This document shows, piece by piece, positions 18,081 to 25,583 of a stretch of 33,493 nucleotides of DNA (the first letter of the stretch is position 1; every line of letters starts with the position of its first letter). The position numbers and the translations under genes are program-made. The notes below the pieces were generated by a model. The model had not been told where the DNA came from. It made no database searches and saw nothing but the letters and a program-made list of their open reading frames with translations. The DNA lies in the NCBI RefSeq assembly GCF_023806635.1, contig NZ_JAMTDQ010000019.1, positions 1 to 33,493 of the forward strand, given 5' to 3'. Source of the DNA: Accumulibacter sp. Its GTDB lineage: Bacteria > Pseudomonadota > Gammaproteobacteria > Burkholderiales > Rhodocyclaceae.

Positions 18081-18086
18081 TAGAAT
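18081..18086 (+). promoter_or_regulatory. Candidate -10 box for the DUF4337 gene
   Basis: TAGAAT followed by TCGCC begins 43 bp upstream of the ATG at 18124. No convincing -35 box is present at normal spacing. Confidence 0.35.
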
Positions 18087-18123
18087 TCGCCCTTCACATA
18101 GCGATCAGAAGAGGAGACGCACG

Positions 18124-18747
18124 ATGAGTGATGAAAGCGAGAAGTCCAGCACTTTCGAGGTGCTCTGTGGCCTGACGCTGGCTGTTCTGGCAGCAGTGCT
18201 GGCGATAAACGACCTCGGAGCCGGCAAGTACGGGGACGACGAGATCATCGCTCACAACCAGAAGGCGAATGCCTTCGACTGGTTTCAGGCGAAGGGGATC
18301 AAGCAGTCACTGGTCGAAGGGCAGTGCGACATGCTGCGGATACTCCTGGAGTCGCGCGTGATTCCTCCCGAAAGCGAAGCCCGCATGGGCACCCTGATGG
18401 CGACGCTCGACAAGGACATCGCCCGCTACAAGAAGGAGCGCAAGGAGATCCTCCTGGGCTCGGCCGCCGTCGGGCAGGAGAACTGGGTTCTTGAAGAGGA
18501 CGGCAAGCTCGGCACCGTCAAGGGCGCCCGCGAATGGGAAGCGGAAGCCAAGATGCTGGGCGCAGCCGGGGACACCTTCGACATCGCCACCTTCTTTCTG
18601 CAGATCTGCCTCGTCATGGGCGCTGTCAGCCTGATCCTGAAGGGCGAGCGGATGCGCAACATCTTCTATGGGCTGATGGTGGTGCTCGGCGGCACCGGGG
18701 CCGTATTCAGCGTCATGGCCTACGCACAGGCCGGAGCTTTCGGCTGA
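18124..18747 (+). CDS. DUF4337-family membrane protein
   Basis: A 207-residue protein resembling the DUF4337 family. An N-terminal membrane segment (LCGLTLAVLAAVLAI, about residues 14-28) is followed by a soluble helical part with the family-like NQKANAFDWFQAKGIKQSL, then two C-terminal membrane segments at about 155-172 and 182-203. The soluble part is probably coiled-coil. GAGGAG precedes the ATG. No function is known. It lies 173 bp upstream of nirJ, with an FNR-type box in between, so it is probably a separate transcription unit. Confidence 0.8.
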   Translation: MSDESEKSSTFEVLCGLTLAVLAAVLAINDLGAGKYGDDEIIAHNQKANAFDWFQAKGIKQSLVEGQCDMLRILLESRVIPPESEARMGTLMATLDKDIARYKKERKEILLGSAAVGQENWVLEEDGKLGTVKGAREWEAEAKMLGAAGDTFDIATFFLQICLVMGAVSLILKGERMRNIFYGLMVVLGGTGAVFSVMAYAQAGAFG

Positions 18748-18851
18748 AACCGACGGGCGTTCTCCGCTGACAGGCAGCGCAGCGTTCGGCATGGACGCGG
18801 CGCCTGCCCTGCCACGCCGGTCACGGCGCCAACGCCGGCGCTGGCAAGCGC

Positions 18852-18893
18852 TTGATCCACGTCAACGCCAGCTGGCCGCCGCTGCTCTCTAAT
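18852..18893 (+). promoter_or_regulatory. FNR/DNR-type box and -10 of nirJN
   Basis: TTGATCCACGTCAA at 18852-18865 matches the FNR/Anr/DNR consensus TTGAT-N4-ATCAA at 9 of 10 positions. TCTAAT at 18888-18893 matches the -10 box at 5 of 6. A start near 18900 puts the box centre at -41.5, the class II activator position. Low-oxygen or NO-responsive activation of nirJN follows as an inference. Confidence 0.65.
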
Positions 18894-18920
18894 GGCCCGA
18901 TTTCATCTGAGGATCGCTGG

Positions 18921-20117
18921 ATGTTTCGCATCTCGCAATTCATGCAGGAACTCTCGACGCCGCGACCAGCCGGACCGAAGCAAAACCCGCCAGCGCCAGT
19001 CGTCATCTGGAACCTCGTTCGGCGCTGCAACCTGACCTGCAAGCACTGCTACTCGATTTCCACCGACAGGGATTTCCCCGGCGAACTGACAACCGACGAG
19101 GTGTTCGCCGTGATGGACGACCTGCGGCGTTTTCGCGTGCCGGTGCTGATTCTCTCCGGCGGCGAGCCGCTGCTGCGCCCCGACATCTTCGACATCGCCC
19201 GCCGCGCCAAGTCACTCGGCTTCTATGTCGGCCTGTCTTCCAACGGCACCCTAATCGACGCCGCCAACATCGATCGCATCGCCGACTGCGACTTCGATTA
19301 CGTTGGCGTGTCGCTCGACGGGATAGGTGCAACGCATGATCGTTTCCGGCAGATGAGCGGGGCCTTCGATGCCTCGCTGCAGGGTATCCGCCTGTGCCGC
19401 GACCTCGGCCTGAAGATCGGCGTCCGCTTCACGATGACGCAGGAGAACGCGCACGATCTGCCGCAGTTGCTGCGCCTGGTCGAGGAAGAGGGAATCGACC
19501 GCTTCTACTTCTCGCACCTCAACTACGCCGGTCGCGGCAACAAGAACCGCCGCCAGGACGCCCGGCACCAGCTGACGCGGTGGGCGATGGACCTGCTCTT
19601 CGAAACCTGCTGGCAGTACCAGGAACGCGGACTGCAGAAGGAGTTCACCAGCGGCAACAACGACGCCGACGGCGTCTACTTCCTGCACTGGGTCAGCAGG
19701 CGCTTCCCGGAAAGCGCAGCGAACATTCGTGCCCGGCTCGTGCAATGGGGAGGCAACTCATCGGGGGTCAACGTCGCCAACATCGACAACCTGGGCAATG
19801 TGCATCCCGATACCATGTGGTGGCACCACAGTCTCGGCAATGTTCGCCAGCGCCCCTTCTCCGAAATCTGGATGGACCTCTCCGATCCGCTGCTGGCGGG
19901 CCTCAAGCGCTTCCCGCGCCAGGTCGGCGGGCGCTGCGGAGAGTGCGTACACTTCGACATCTGCAACGGCAACACGCGCGTCCGCGCCCAGCAGCTGACG
20001 GGCGACGCGTGGGCCGAGGATCCCGGCTGTTATCTCGACGACGCTGAGATCGGCGTCGCCATGGGTACCGAGCGAGTCGCCAACAGCCGCACCATCACCA
20101 TCCGGAGCGCATCATGA
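18921..20117 (+). CDS. nirJ: Heme d1 biosynthesis radical SAM protein NirJ
   Basis: A 398-residue radical SAM enzyme that acts late in heme d1 synthesis for cytochrome cd1 nitrite reductase, where it is thought to remove propionate side chains from the isobacteriochlorin precursor. The [4Fe-4S] motif is Cys36, Cys40 and Cys43 in RRCNLTCKHCYS. GGEPLLRPDI and VSLDGIGATHDRFR follow, and a C-terminal cluster region contains GRCGECVHFDICNGNTRVRA and PGCYL. The ATG at 18921 has GAGG upstream and gives the family's usual N-terminus (MFRISQFMQEL). The stop overlaps the nirN start by 4 bp. Confidence 0.95.
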   Translation: MFRISQFMQELSTPRPAGPKQNPPAPVVIWNLVRRCNLTCKHCYSISTDRDFPGELTTDEVFAVMDDLRRFRVPVLILSGGEPLLRPDIFDIARRAKSLGFYVGLSSNGTLIDAANIDRIADCDFDYVGVSLDGIGATHDRFRQMSGAFDASLQGIRLCRDLGLKIGVRFTMTQENAHDLPQLLRLVEEEGIDRFYFSHLNYAGRGNKNRRQDARHQLTRWAMDLLFETCWQYQERGLQKEFTSGNNDADGVYFLHWVSRRFPESAANIRARLVQWGGNSSGVNVANIDNLGNVHPDTMWWHHSLGNVRQRPFSEIWMDLSDPLLAGLKRFPRQVGGRCGECVHFDICNGNTRVRAQQLTGDAWAEDPGCYLDDAEIGVAMGTERVANSRTITIRSAS

Positions 20118-21703
20118 GCTTGCTGCACCGCCTTTCCTGGCCATGCCTGTTCGTCGCCCTCGCTGCCGTCGCCGGCACCGCCGCTGCCGGCGACGTGCGG
20201 ACACGCTATCAGGAGCACTGCGCCGCCTGCCACGGCGAGACGCGCCTTGGTGGCGTCGGCCCGGCGCTGTTGCCGGAAAATCTGGAACGTCTGCGCAAAC
20301 CGGAAGCGCTCAACGTCATCCGCGACGGGCGGGTGGCGACGCAGATGCCGGGCTTTGCCGACAAGCTGAACGCCGACGAACTGCAAGGACTGGCCGAGTG
20401 GATCTACACGCCGGTGCTTCCGGCCCCGGTCTGGGGCGAGAAGGAGATCCGCGACTCGCACGTCTTCGACGCGGCCGCAGCCCGCCTGCCGGCGCGACCG
20501 GGCCGTGGGCTCAAGGGCGCCGATCCGTTGAACCTCTTCATCGTCGTCGAGACCGGCGACCATCACATCTCGGTGCTCGACGGCGACAGGCTGGAACGTC
20601 TGCACCGCTTTCCGAGTCGTTACGCCCTGCACGGCGGGCCGAAGTTCTCGCCGGATGGCCGTTTCGTCTACTTCGCTTCGCGCGATGGTTGGATCAGCAA
20701 GTTCGACCTCTACAACCTCGTCGTCGTCGCCGAGGTGCGGGCCGGGCTCAATACGCGCAATGCAGCGGTCTCCAGCGATGGCAAGTGGGTCCTCGTCGCC
20801 AACTATCTGCCGCACAGTCTGGTCGTCCTCGACGCAGCCAATCTATCGCTGGCAAGGATCATTCCGACCTGGAACGCCGCCGGCGACAAGACCTCACGCG
20901 TCTCGGCAGTCTATGATGCGGCACCGCGCAAGAGCTTCATCGCTGCGCTGAAGGACGTTCCCGAGGCCTGGGAACTGAGCTATGATCCGGCAGCCGAGCC
21001 GGTCGCCGAAGGTCTGGTGCATGATTTCCAGTACAAGGAGGGCGCCTTCAAACCGGGGATGTTCCACCCCCGGCGGACGCTGCTCACCGACTACCTCGAC
21101 GATTTCTTCTTTACCCAGAGCTATGACGAGATTCTCGGTTCATCGCGTTCGGCGACCAAGGGGCAGGTGATCTTCCTCGATGGTCGAAAGAAGGTCGCCG
21201 AACTCGATCTGCCCGGAATGCCGCACCTGGGATCGGGCATCACCTGGAAGTGGAAAGACCCGGCCGGCCACGAGCGGACGGTCATGGCCTCGCCCAACCT
21301 CAATGCCGGACTGGTGACCATCATCGACCTCGAGACATACGAGACCGTCAAGCACATCCCGACCCTGGGCCCCGGCTTCTTCCTTCGCAGTCACGAGAAC
21401 TCGCGCTACGCCTTCACCGATTCGATGATGAGCAAGGAAAACCGGAACGTCCTGCAGGTGATCGACAAGCAAAGCCTCGAGGTGGTGGCACAGATCAGGG
21501 CCGAACCGGGGCAGACGCTGGCACATGTCGAATTCACCCGCGATGGCCGTTACGCTCTGGCCAGCCTCTGGGAGATGGATGGTGCGCTGTTGGTGATCGA
21601 CGCCAGGACCCTGCGCGAAGTCAAGCGCATACCGGCAAGGAAACCGGTCGGAAAGTACAACGTGTGGAATAAAATAAGCAGGTCCGAGGGGACAAGCCAT
21701 TGA
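20114..21703 (+). CDS. nirN: NirN, cytochrome c / d1-type dihydroheme d1 dehydrogenase
   Basis: A 529-residue periplasmic protein. A signal peptide covers about residues 1-25. Next comes a cytochrome c domain with the heme-binding CAACH motif at residues 36-40 and a likely distal Met further on (QMPGF). From about 135 to the end is an eight-bladed d1-type propeller similar to NirS and NirF, with HGGPKFSPDGRFVYFASRDG and the terminal GKYNVWNKI. NirN performs the last step of heme d1 maturation, oxidising dihydroheme d1. The N-terminal heme c domain separates it from NirF; I prefer NirN over NirS because of the sequence at the C-terminus and its neighbour nirJ. It is translationally coupled to nirJ. 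Confidence 0.88.
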   Translation: MSLLHRLSWPCLFVALAAVAGTAAAGDVRTRYQEHCAACHGETRLGGVGPALLPENLERLRKPEALNVIRDGRVATQMPGFADKLNADELQGLAEWIYTPVLPAPVWGEKEIRDSHVFDAAAARLPARPGRGLKGADPLNLFIVVETGDHHISVLDGDRLERLHRFPSRYALHGGPKFSPDGRFVYFASRDGWISKFDLYNLVVVAEVRAGLNTRNAAVSSDGKWVLVANYLPHSLVVLDAANLSLARIIPTWNAAGDKTSRVSAVYDAAPRKSFIAALKDVPEAWELSYDPAAEPVAEGLVHDFQYKEGAFKPGMFHPRRTLLTDYLDDFFFTQSYDEILGSSRSATKGQVIFLDGRKKVAELDLPGMPHLGSGITWKWKDPAGHERTVMASPNLNAGLVTIIDLETYETVKHIPTLGPGFFLRSHENSRYAFTDSMMSKENRNVLQVIDKQSLEVVAQIRAEPGQTLAHVEFTRDGRYALASLWEMDGALLVIDARTLREVKRIPARKPVGKYNVWNKISRSEGTSH

Positions 21704-21819
21704 ACCACCGTTCCGCGGGGACAGCGTGCGCGGGAACCGGGCGTGGCCAGGAATTGGCGGGCATCAGCCAGCTGCGGCCAGCATCCCGCCCATGACCGCT
21801 GCCGAGTGAGGACCAACCA

Positions 21820-22194
21820 TTGAACGCCGAATGCTGCCGCAGAACTCGTTTCTCGCTAATCGCATGCCTCACCATCGCGCTCGCATGGCCCGCTTCCGGG
21901 ATCCCGGCAGTACCGAAAGCGGCCGAACATGAGGACGACGAGGTGAGCTTCGGGACCGCCGTCGGGACGCCACCGAAAGCAGGCGCGAAGACCCCAGCCA
22001 GGCCGACAGCCGCCGAACAACCGGCGAGGGCAGCCGCCGGCAAGCCGAGACTGGCTGGCGACCGGTCACCACGTGCTGCTGCTGGGGCAGGAAAAACCGG
22101 AAAGGTCACGACCTACCAGCCGGAGACGGCAGCCAAACCCCGTCCGGCGACAAGAGCACAGGACAAGGTCAGGAGCAAGGCGGTGAAGAAGTGA
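21820..22194 (+). CDS. Small secreted Ala/Pro/Lys-rich protein
   Basis: A 124-residue hypothetical protein. The first 30 residues look like a signal peptide (RTRFSLIACLTIALAWPASG). The mature part begins with an acidic EHEDDEVSFG patch and continues as an Ala/Pro/Lys/Arg-rich, probably disordered, basic tail ending in KAVKK. The start is TTG 21820, with GTGAGGA upstream; no ATG is available in frame. The low-complexity composition means the frame could be an artefact of GC-rich DNA, but a signal peptide plus ribosome binding site favours a real gene. No homologous family is recognised. Confidence 0.5.
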   Translation: MNAECCRRTRFSLIACLTIALAWPASGIPAVPKAAEHEDDEVSFGTAVGTPPKAGAKTPARPTAAEQPARAAAGKPRLAGDRSPRAAAGAGKTGKVTTYQPETAAKPRPATRAQDKVRSKAVKK

Positions 22195-22273
22195 CGATCG
22201 ACGGCAGCGAGGAAGACATTGCTGTCGATGCCGGCGGGCCTGCCGCAGCGGCGGATCGGTGAGGATCTGCGAG

Positions 22274-22720
22274 ATGTGGATACGCAGCATGCTTTGCTCC
22301 GGCACCCTCGCCGTGCCGCTGCTGGCCGTGCCGGCACTGGCACAGATGCCACGTATCGAACTGAGTGCGGGCATGTACCGGATCGACGCCGAGGTTGCCG
22401 CCAACGATGCGACACGCATGCAAGGCCTGATGAACCGTCGCAGCCTGCCCGCTGGTCAGGGCATGTTGTTCGTCTTTCGCCAGCCACAACGCCACTGCAT
22501 GTGGATGCGCAACACCTACGTGCCCCTGTCGGTGGCCTTCCTCGACCGGGATGGCCACATCCTGAACATCGAGGACATGCAACCGGAGAGCGAGACTAAC
22601 CATTGCGCAGCCAGGGCAGCAAGCTTCGCCCTCGAAATGAACCTCGGCTGGTTTGCCGACAAGGGAATCAGACCGGGAACCCGTATCGCCGGCATCGAGA
22701 AGTCGCCGGCACCTCGCTAG
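22274..22720 (+). CDS. DUF192-family protein
   Basis: A 148-residue protein with an N-terminal signal peptide of about 24 residues (CSGTLAVPLLAVPALAQ) followed by a DUF192 domain. Visible signatures are RMQGLMNRRSLPAGQGMLFVF, CMWMRNTYVPLSVAFLD and an ending near IRPGTRI. The family is small, periplasmic or secreted in proteobacteria, of unknown function. The ATG at 22274 follows GAGG by 9 bp; the upstream GTG in the same frame overlaps that binding site and is less likely. It precedes ubiC by 139 bp. Confidence 0.85.
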   Translation: MWIRSMLCSGTLAVPLLAVPALAQMPRIELSAGMYRIDAEVAANDATRMQGLMNRRSLPAGQGMLFVFRQPQRHCMWMRNTYVPLSVAFLDRDGHILNIEDMQPESETNHCAARAASFALEMNLGWFADKGIRPGTRIAGIEKSPAPR

Positions 22721-22859
22721 TCGACGGCGCCATGATGAGCATGCGTCGGGCAGCCTCGATGGGCCCGGCAACGCCCGCCGCCCCGCTCCCGGTACGGCAG
22801 GCAGATTCCACCGCAACGAGGTCGACGGTGCGGCGCGCCTACCGGCTGCACCCCGGCGG

Positions 22860-23465
22860 ATGAGTGCGGCAGGCGGGCCGCAATGGCGAGACCGTATCAT
22901 GCGCTCAGGCGACAGCGCGCCGTTCCTGCCCTGGCTGCGTGACCGCGGTTCGCTGACGGCACGCATCCAGTCGCGCGGGCGTTTCGCCGTGCGCGTCCTG
23001 CGCCAGCAGCGATGCAAACCGACAGCCGATGAGGCGCAGGCGCTCGGACTGCCGCCCGCCGTGCTGGCCTGGGTCCGCGAGGTGGCACTGAGCTGCGACG
23101 GCCGCATCGTCGTCTTTGCGCATACCGTCCTGCCCTGCCGGCCGCGCGGTCCGCTGACCCGCTGGCTGGCGCGGCTTGGCGAGCGTTCGCTCGGCGCGTT
23201 GCTGTTTGCCCATGTCGGCTTCAGCCGTGGCCCGATGAAATTCAGGCGGCTAGATCGCCGCCACGTCCTGTTCGTTCCGGCCGTGCAGGCACTCGAGTTT
23301 CCTGTGGCAAGCCCGCAAGCGCTCTGGGCACGCCGTTCGCAGTTCGGTTTCGGCACACAGTCCGTGCTGGTGACCGAGGTCTTTTCTCCGGCGCTGCTGC
23401 AGTCGACACCGACGCCGGCGGCGCCTGTCGGCGACTTCAGCGTTCGCCCGGCCAGCCTGACCTGA
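22860..23465 (+). CDS. ubiC: Chorismate lyase
   Basis: A 201-residue enzyme converting chorismate to 4-hydroxybenzoate plus pyruvate, the first step of ubiquinone synthesis. The family pattern is clear: WLRDRGSLTARI near the N-terminus, then PPAVLAWVREVALSCDGRIV, FAHTVLP, LGERSLGALLF and VLVTEVFSPAL containing the late conserved Glu. I chose ATG 22860, which keeps the QWRDR segment common in relatives; ATG 22899 in the same frame would give 188 residues and also fits the family length. The gpsA gene starts 13 bp downstream. Confidence 0.85.
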   Translation: MSAAGGPQWRDRIMRSGDSAPFLPWLRDRGSLTARIQSRGRFAVRVLRQQRCKPTADEAQALGLPPAVLAWVREVALSCDGRIVVFAHTVLPCRPRGPLTRWLARLGERSLGALLFAHVGFSRGPMKFRRLDRRHVLFVPAVQALEFPVASPQALWARRSQFGFGTQSVLVTEVFSPALLQSTPTPAAPVGDFSVRPASLT

Positions 23466-23478
23466 AGGAGGAAGCGCC

Positions 23479-24465
23479 ATGCAGATCACCGTTCTCGGAG
23501 CCGGTGCCTGGGGTACCGCTCTCGCCATAGCTCTTGCCGATGCGCATTCGATCATCCTGTGGGCGCGCGATGCCGAGCAGGTTCGTCGCATGCAGGGCGA
23601 GCGCGAGAACACGCGCTACCTCCCGGGTCATCGCTTCCCGCCAGCACTGACTGCCACGGCCGACGTCGGCGCTGCGACCCGCCATGCCGACCTGATATTG
23701 ATCGCGGCGCCTCTGGCCGGTTTGCGCAGCACGCTGCAGCACCTGCGGGACAGCGAAAGCGCAACGCCCTTCCTGTGGGTGTGCAAGGGCCTTGAACGGG
23801 ACACCGGCCTGCTGCCGCACCAGGTCGTCCAGGAAGTCCTGGGCGAGCGTCTATGCGGCACACTGACCGGGCCGAGCTTTGCCGAGGAACTGGCGCGCGG
23901 GCTCCCGACCGTGGTTACCATTGCCTCGACCGACGCCGAGTTCGCGCTCTTCTGCGCCGCCCATCTGCGCCGGCCGCACCTGCGCATCTACGCCGGCGAC
24001 GACGTCATCGGCGCGGAAGTCGGCGGAGCAGTGAAGAACGTGATGGCGATCGCCACCGGCATCTGCGATGGCCTCGGGCTGGGAATGAATGCGCGCGCCG
24101 CGCTGCTCACCCGTGGCCTGCACGAGATCACCCGCTTCGGCAGGGCACTGGGCGGCAGGCCCGAGACCTTCATGGGCCTTTCGGGGATGGGTGACCTGAT
24201 CCTGACCTGCACCGGCGACCTCTCGCGCAATCGGCGTGTCGGTCTGATGCTCGCCACGGGCAAGCCGCTGGCCGAGATCACCGAGCAACTCGGGCAGGTC
24301 GCCGAAGGCGTGCCGGCAGCCCGCGAGGTGCAGCGCCGCGCGGCAACGCTCGGCGTCCGCATGCCGATCACCGACTGGGTGTGCACCCTGCTCGATGGCA
24401 GCATGAGCCCGATCGAAGGGGTCGCTGCGCTGATGCAGCGCGACATCGTCTTCGAGGACGCCTAG
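23479..24465 (+). CDS. gpsA: NAD(P)-dependent glycerol-3-phosphate dehydrogenase
   Basis: A 328-residue cytoplasmic enzyme reducing dihydroxyacetone phosphate to sn-glycerol 3-phosphate for phospholipid synthesis. The Rossmann motif GAGAWGTALA is at residues 7-16, then CKGLERDTG and LTGPSFAEELARG, and the catalytic Lys in GGAVKNVMAIATG. LSGMGDLILTCTGDLSRNR in the C-terminal domain is typical. The length is normal. GGAGGA lies a few bases upstream of the ATG. It converges on trmL with only 21 bp between the stops. Confidence 0.96.
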   Translation: MQITVLGAGAWGTALAIALADAHSIILWARDAEQVRRMQGERENTRYLPGHRFPPALTATADVGAATRHADLILIAAPLAGLRSTLQHLRDSESATPFLWVCKGLERDTGLLPHQVVQEVLGERLCGTLTGPSFAEELARGLPTVVTIASTDAEFALFCAAHLRRPHLRIYAGDDVIGAEVGGAVKNVMAIATGICDGLGLGMNARAALLTRGLHEITRFGRALGGRPETFMGLSGMGDLILTCTGDLSRNRRVGLMLATGKPLAEITEQLGQVAEGVPAAREVQRRAATLGVRMPITDWVCTLLDGSMSPIEGVAALMQRDIVFEDA

Positions 24466-24477
24466 CAGGCTCCCGTC

Positions 24478-24499
24478 CGGTGCCGCTCAATCGGCACCG
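24478..24499. terminator. Shared hairpin between convergent gpsA and trmL
   Basis: A perfect 8-bp stem (CGGTGCCG/CGGCACCG) with a 6-nt loop spans the trmL stop codon and lies 13 bp after the gpsA stop. There is no T-run on either strand, so termination is only suggested by position. Confidence 0.35.
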
Positions 24500-24963
24500 C
24501 GGTAGCCGATCTGCCGCCAGGCCTCATAAACGGTGATGGCAACCGCGTTCGACAGGTTGATGCTGCGGTTATGGGCAACCATCGGCAGCCGCAGGCGGTG
24601 ATCGGCAGGGAACTCGGCAAGGATGCCGACCGGCAGGCCGCTCGTCTCACAGCCGAAAACGAGTACGTCGCCGGCGCGGAAGCCGACGGTGGCGAAATGC
24701 GGGCGACCCCTGGTGGTCAGTGCAAAGCGCTGCGCGCCCGGCGAAAGCTCTGCCAGCCGCGCGCTGCAACCCGCCCAGTCGGCATGCACGCAGACCGCGG
24801 TGAGCTCGGCATAGTCCATGCCGGCGCGCCGCAACCGGTACTCGCTGAGTTCGAAGCCGAGCGGCTGCACCAGATGCAGCCGCGCCCCGACGTTGGCGCA
24901 GAGTCGGATGACGTTACCGGTATTCGGCGGGATTTCAGGGTGAACCAGGACGACCTCGAACAC
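24487..24963 (-). CDS. trmL: tRNA (cytidine/uridine-34-2'-O)-methyltransferase TrmL
   Basis: A 158-residue SPOUT-class methyltransferase that methylates the wobble ribose of tRNA-Leu isoacceptors. Visible are [20 protein letters not shown] at the N-terminus, [13 protein letters not shown], and the C-terminal knot elements [18 protein letters not shown] and [10 protein letters not shown]. The length is typical of the TrmL/CspR subfamily. The start is GTG at 24963; the [13 protein letters not shown] sequence follows immediately, which fits the family N-terminus. It lies 22 bp downstream of the small unknown gene. Confidence 0.94.
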   Translation of the reverse strand: MFEVVLVHPEIPPNTGNVIRLCANVGARLHLVQPLGFELSEYRLRRAGMDYAELTAVCVHADWAGCSARLAELSPGAQRFALTTRGRPHFATVGFRAGDVLVFGCETSGLPVGILAEFPADHRLRLPMVAHNRSINLSNAVAITVYEAWRQIGYRGAD

Positions 24964-24985
24964 CGCCGTTCGACCCCTGGCCCAC

Positions 24986-25264
24986 CTACTGTGTCAGGCC
25001 CGAAGTGTTGATCAGGTCCGATGCCGGTGGCGGCGCCTGGACCTTGATCACGCCGTCGGCGATCAACTTGCGGACGATCTGTTCCTGCAGTCCGAAAGAA
25101 CGGACGAAGCCCTCCAGCGGCATGACTACCTGCTGCGTCGGGGTCAGGTGAACTTCCTGCTTTCCATCGGCGTTGGTCGTCGGCGTGGCGGTGCCGAAAT
25201 CGATCCGGATCAGCGGCCCGGTGATGGCGATATTGAGGATTCCGTCGGCAAAACTGGTCTGCAT
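24986..25264 (-). CDS. Small protein of unknown function (92 aa)
   Basis: A 92-residue protein with no signal peptide or membrane segment. The N-terminal half looks like short beta strands ([23 protein letters not shown]), followed by [18 protein letters not shown] and then a helical part [20 protein letters not shown] and a Pro-rich tail. The alternating hydrophobic pattern and AAGGGAA ribosome binding site 5-6 bp before the ATG support a real gene. I do not recognise a characterised family. It may be co-transcribed with trmL. Confidence 0.7.
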   Translation of the reverse strand: MQTSFADGILNIAITGPLIRIDFGTATPTTNADGKQEVHLTPTQQVVMPLEGFVRSFGLQEQIVRKLIADGVIKVQAPPPASDLINTSGLTQ

Positions 25265-25583
25265 GTCGTTCCCTTCGCTGCGGGTGGGTCGGATGAAGCG
25301 ATGTCAGTGCGAGGCACTGCTGGGCCGTGCCGCAGGCGACTGCGGTGACCCCGCAGTCTACATCCGCGACGGGCTCGCAGTACAGTCCGAGGCTGCCGGC
25401 TCAGCCACTCGCAACAGGCGGGCGACAAGGTTGCCAATCACACGCATCGGGTTGGCGACGGAACGACCGACAGCCGGTCGAGAAAAGGCCCGACAGTGGC
25501 AGGGTAGCAGCAAGGCGCCTCCCTGCCCCTGCCGGGCCGGCGCCGTGGCTGACTCAGCCACGGCCCTGGGGCGTTGCCCCCTC
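25265..25583. other. Intergenic stretch downstream of actP
   Basis: About 320 bp between the actP stop and the start of the 92-residue gene, both on the minus strand. Frames through it are not protein-like. It holds the paired hairpins listed separately next to the actP stop, and presumably the promoter of the small gene; I cannot point to a good -10/-35 pair. Confidence 0.4.
25542..25580 (-). terminator. Paired hairpins after actP
   Basis: Directly after the actP stop, the minus strand can form GGGGC-N3-GCCCC (25568-25580) and then a perfect 10-bp stem with a 3-nt loop (GCCGTGGCTG/CAGCCACGGC, 25542-25564). No T-run follows, so this may be a 3'-end stabilising structure or a rho-assisted terminator. 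Confidence 0.45.

Noticed and set aside
21698-21826. Two similar short segments around CCATTGAAC about 110 bp apart
   Set aside because: About 17 of 19 bases match, but the copies are short; one is the nirN stop and the other a TTG start, and chance cannot be excluded.
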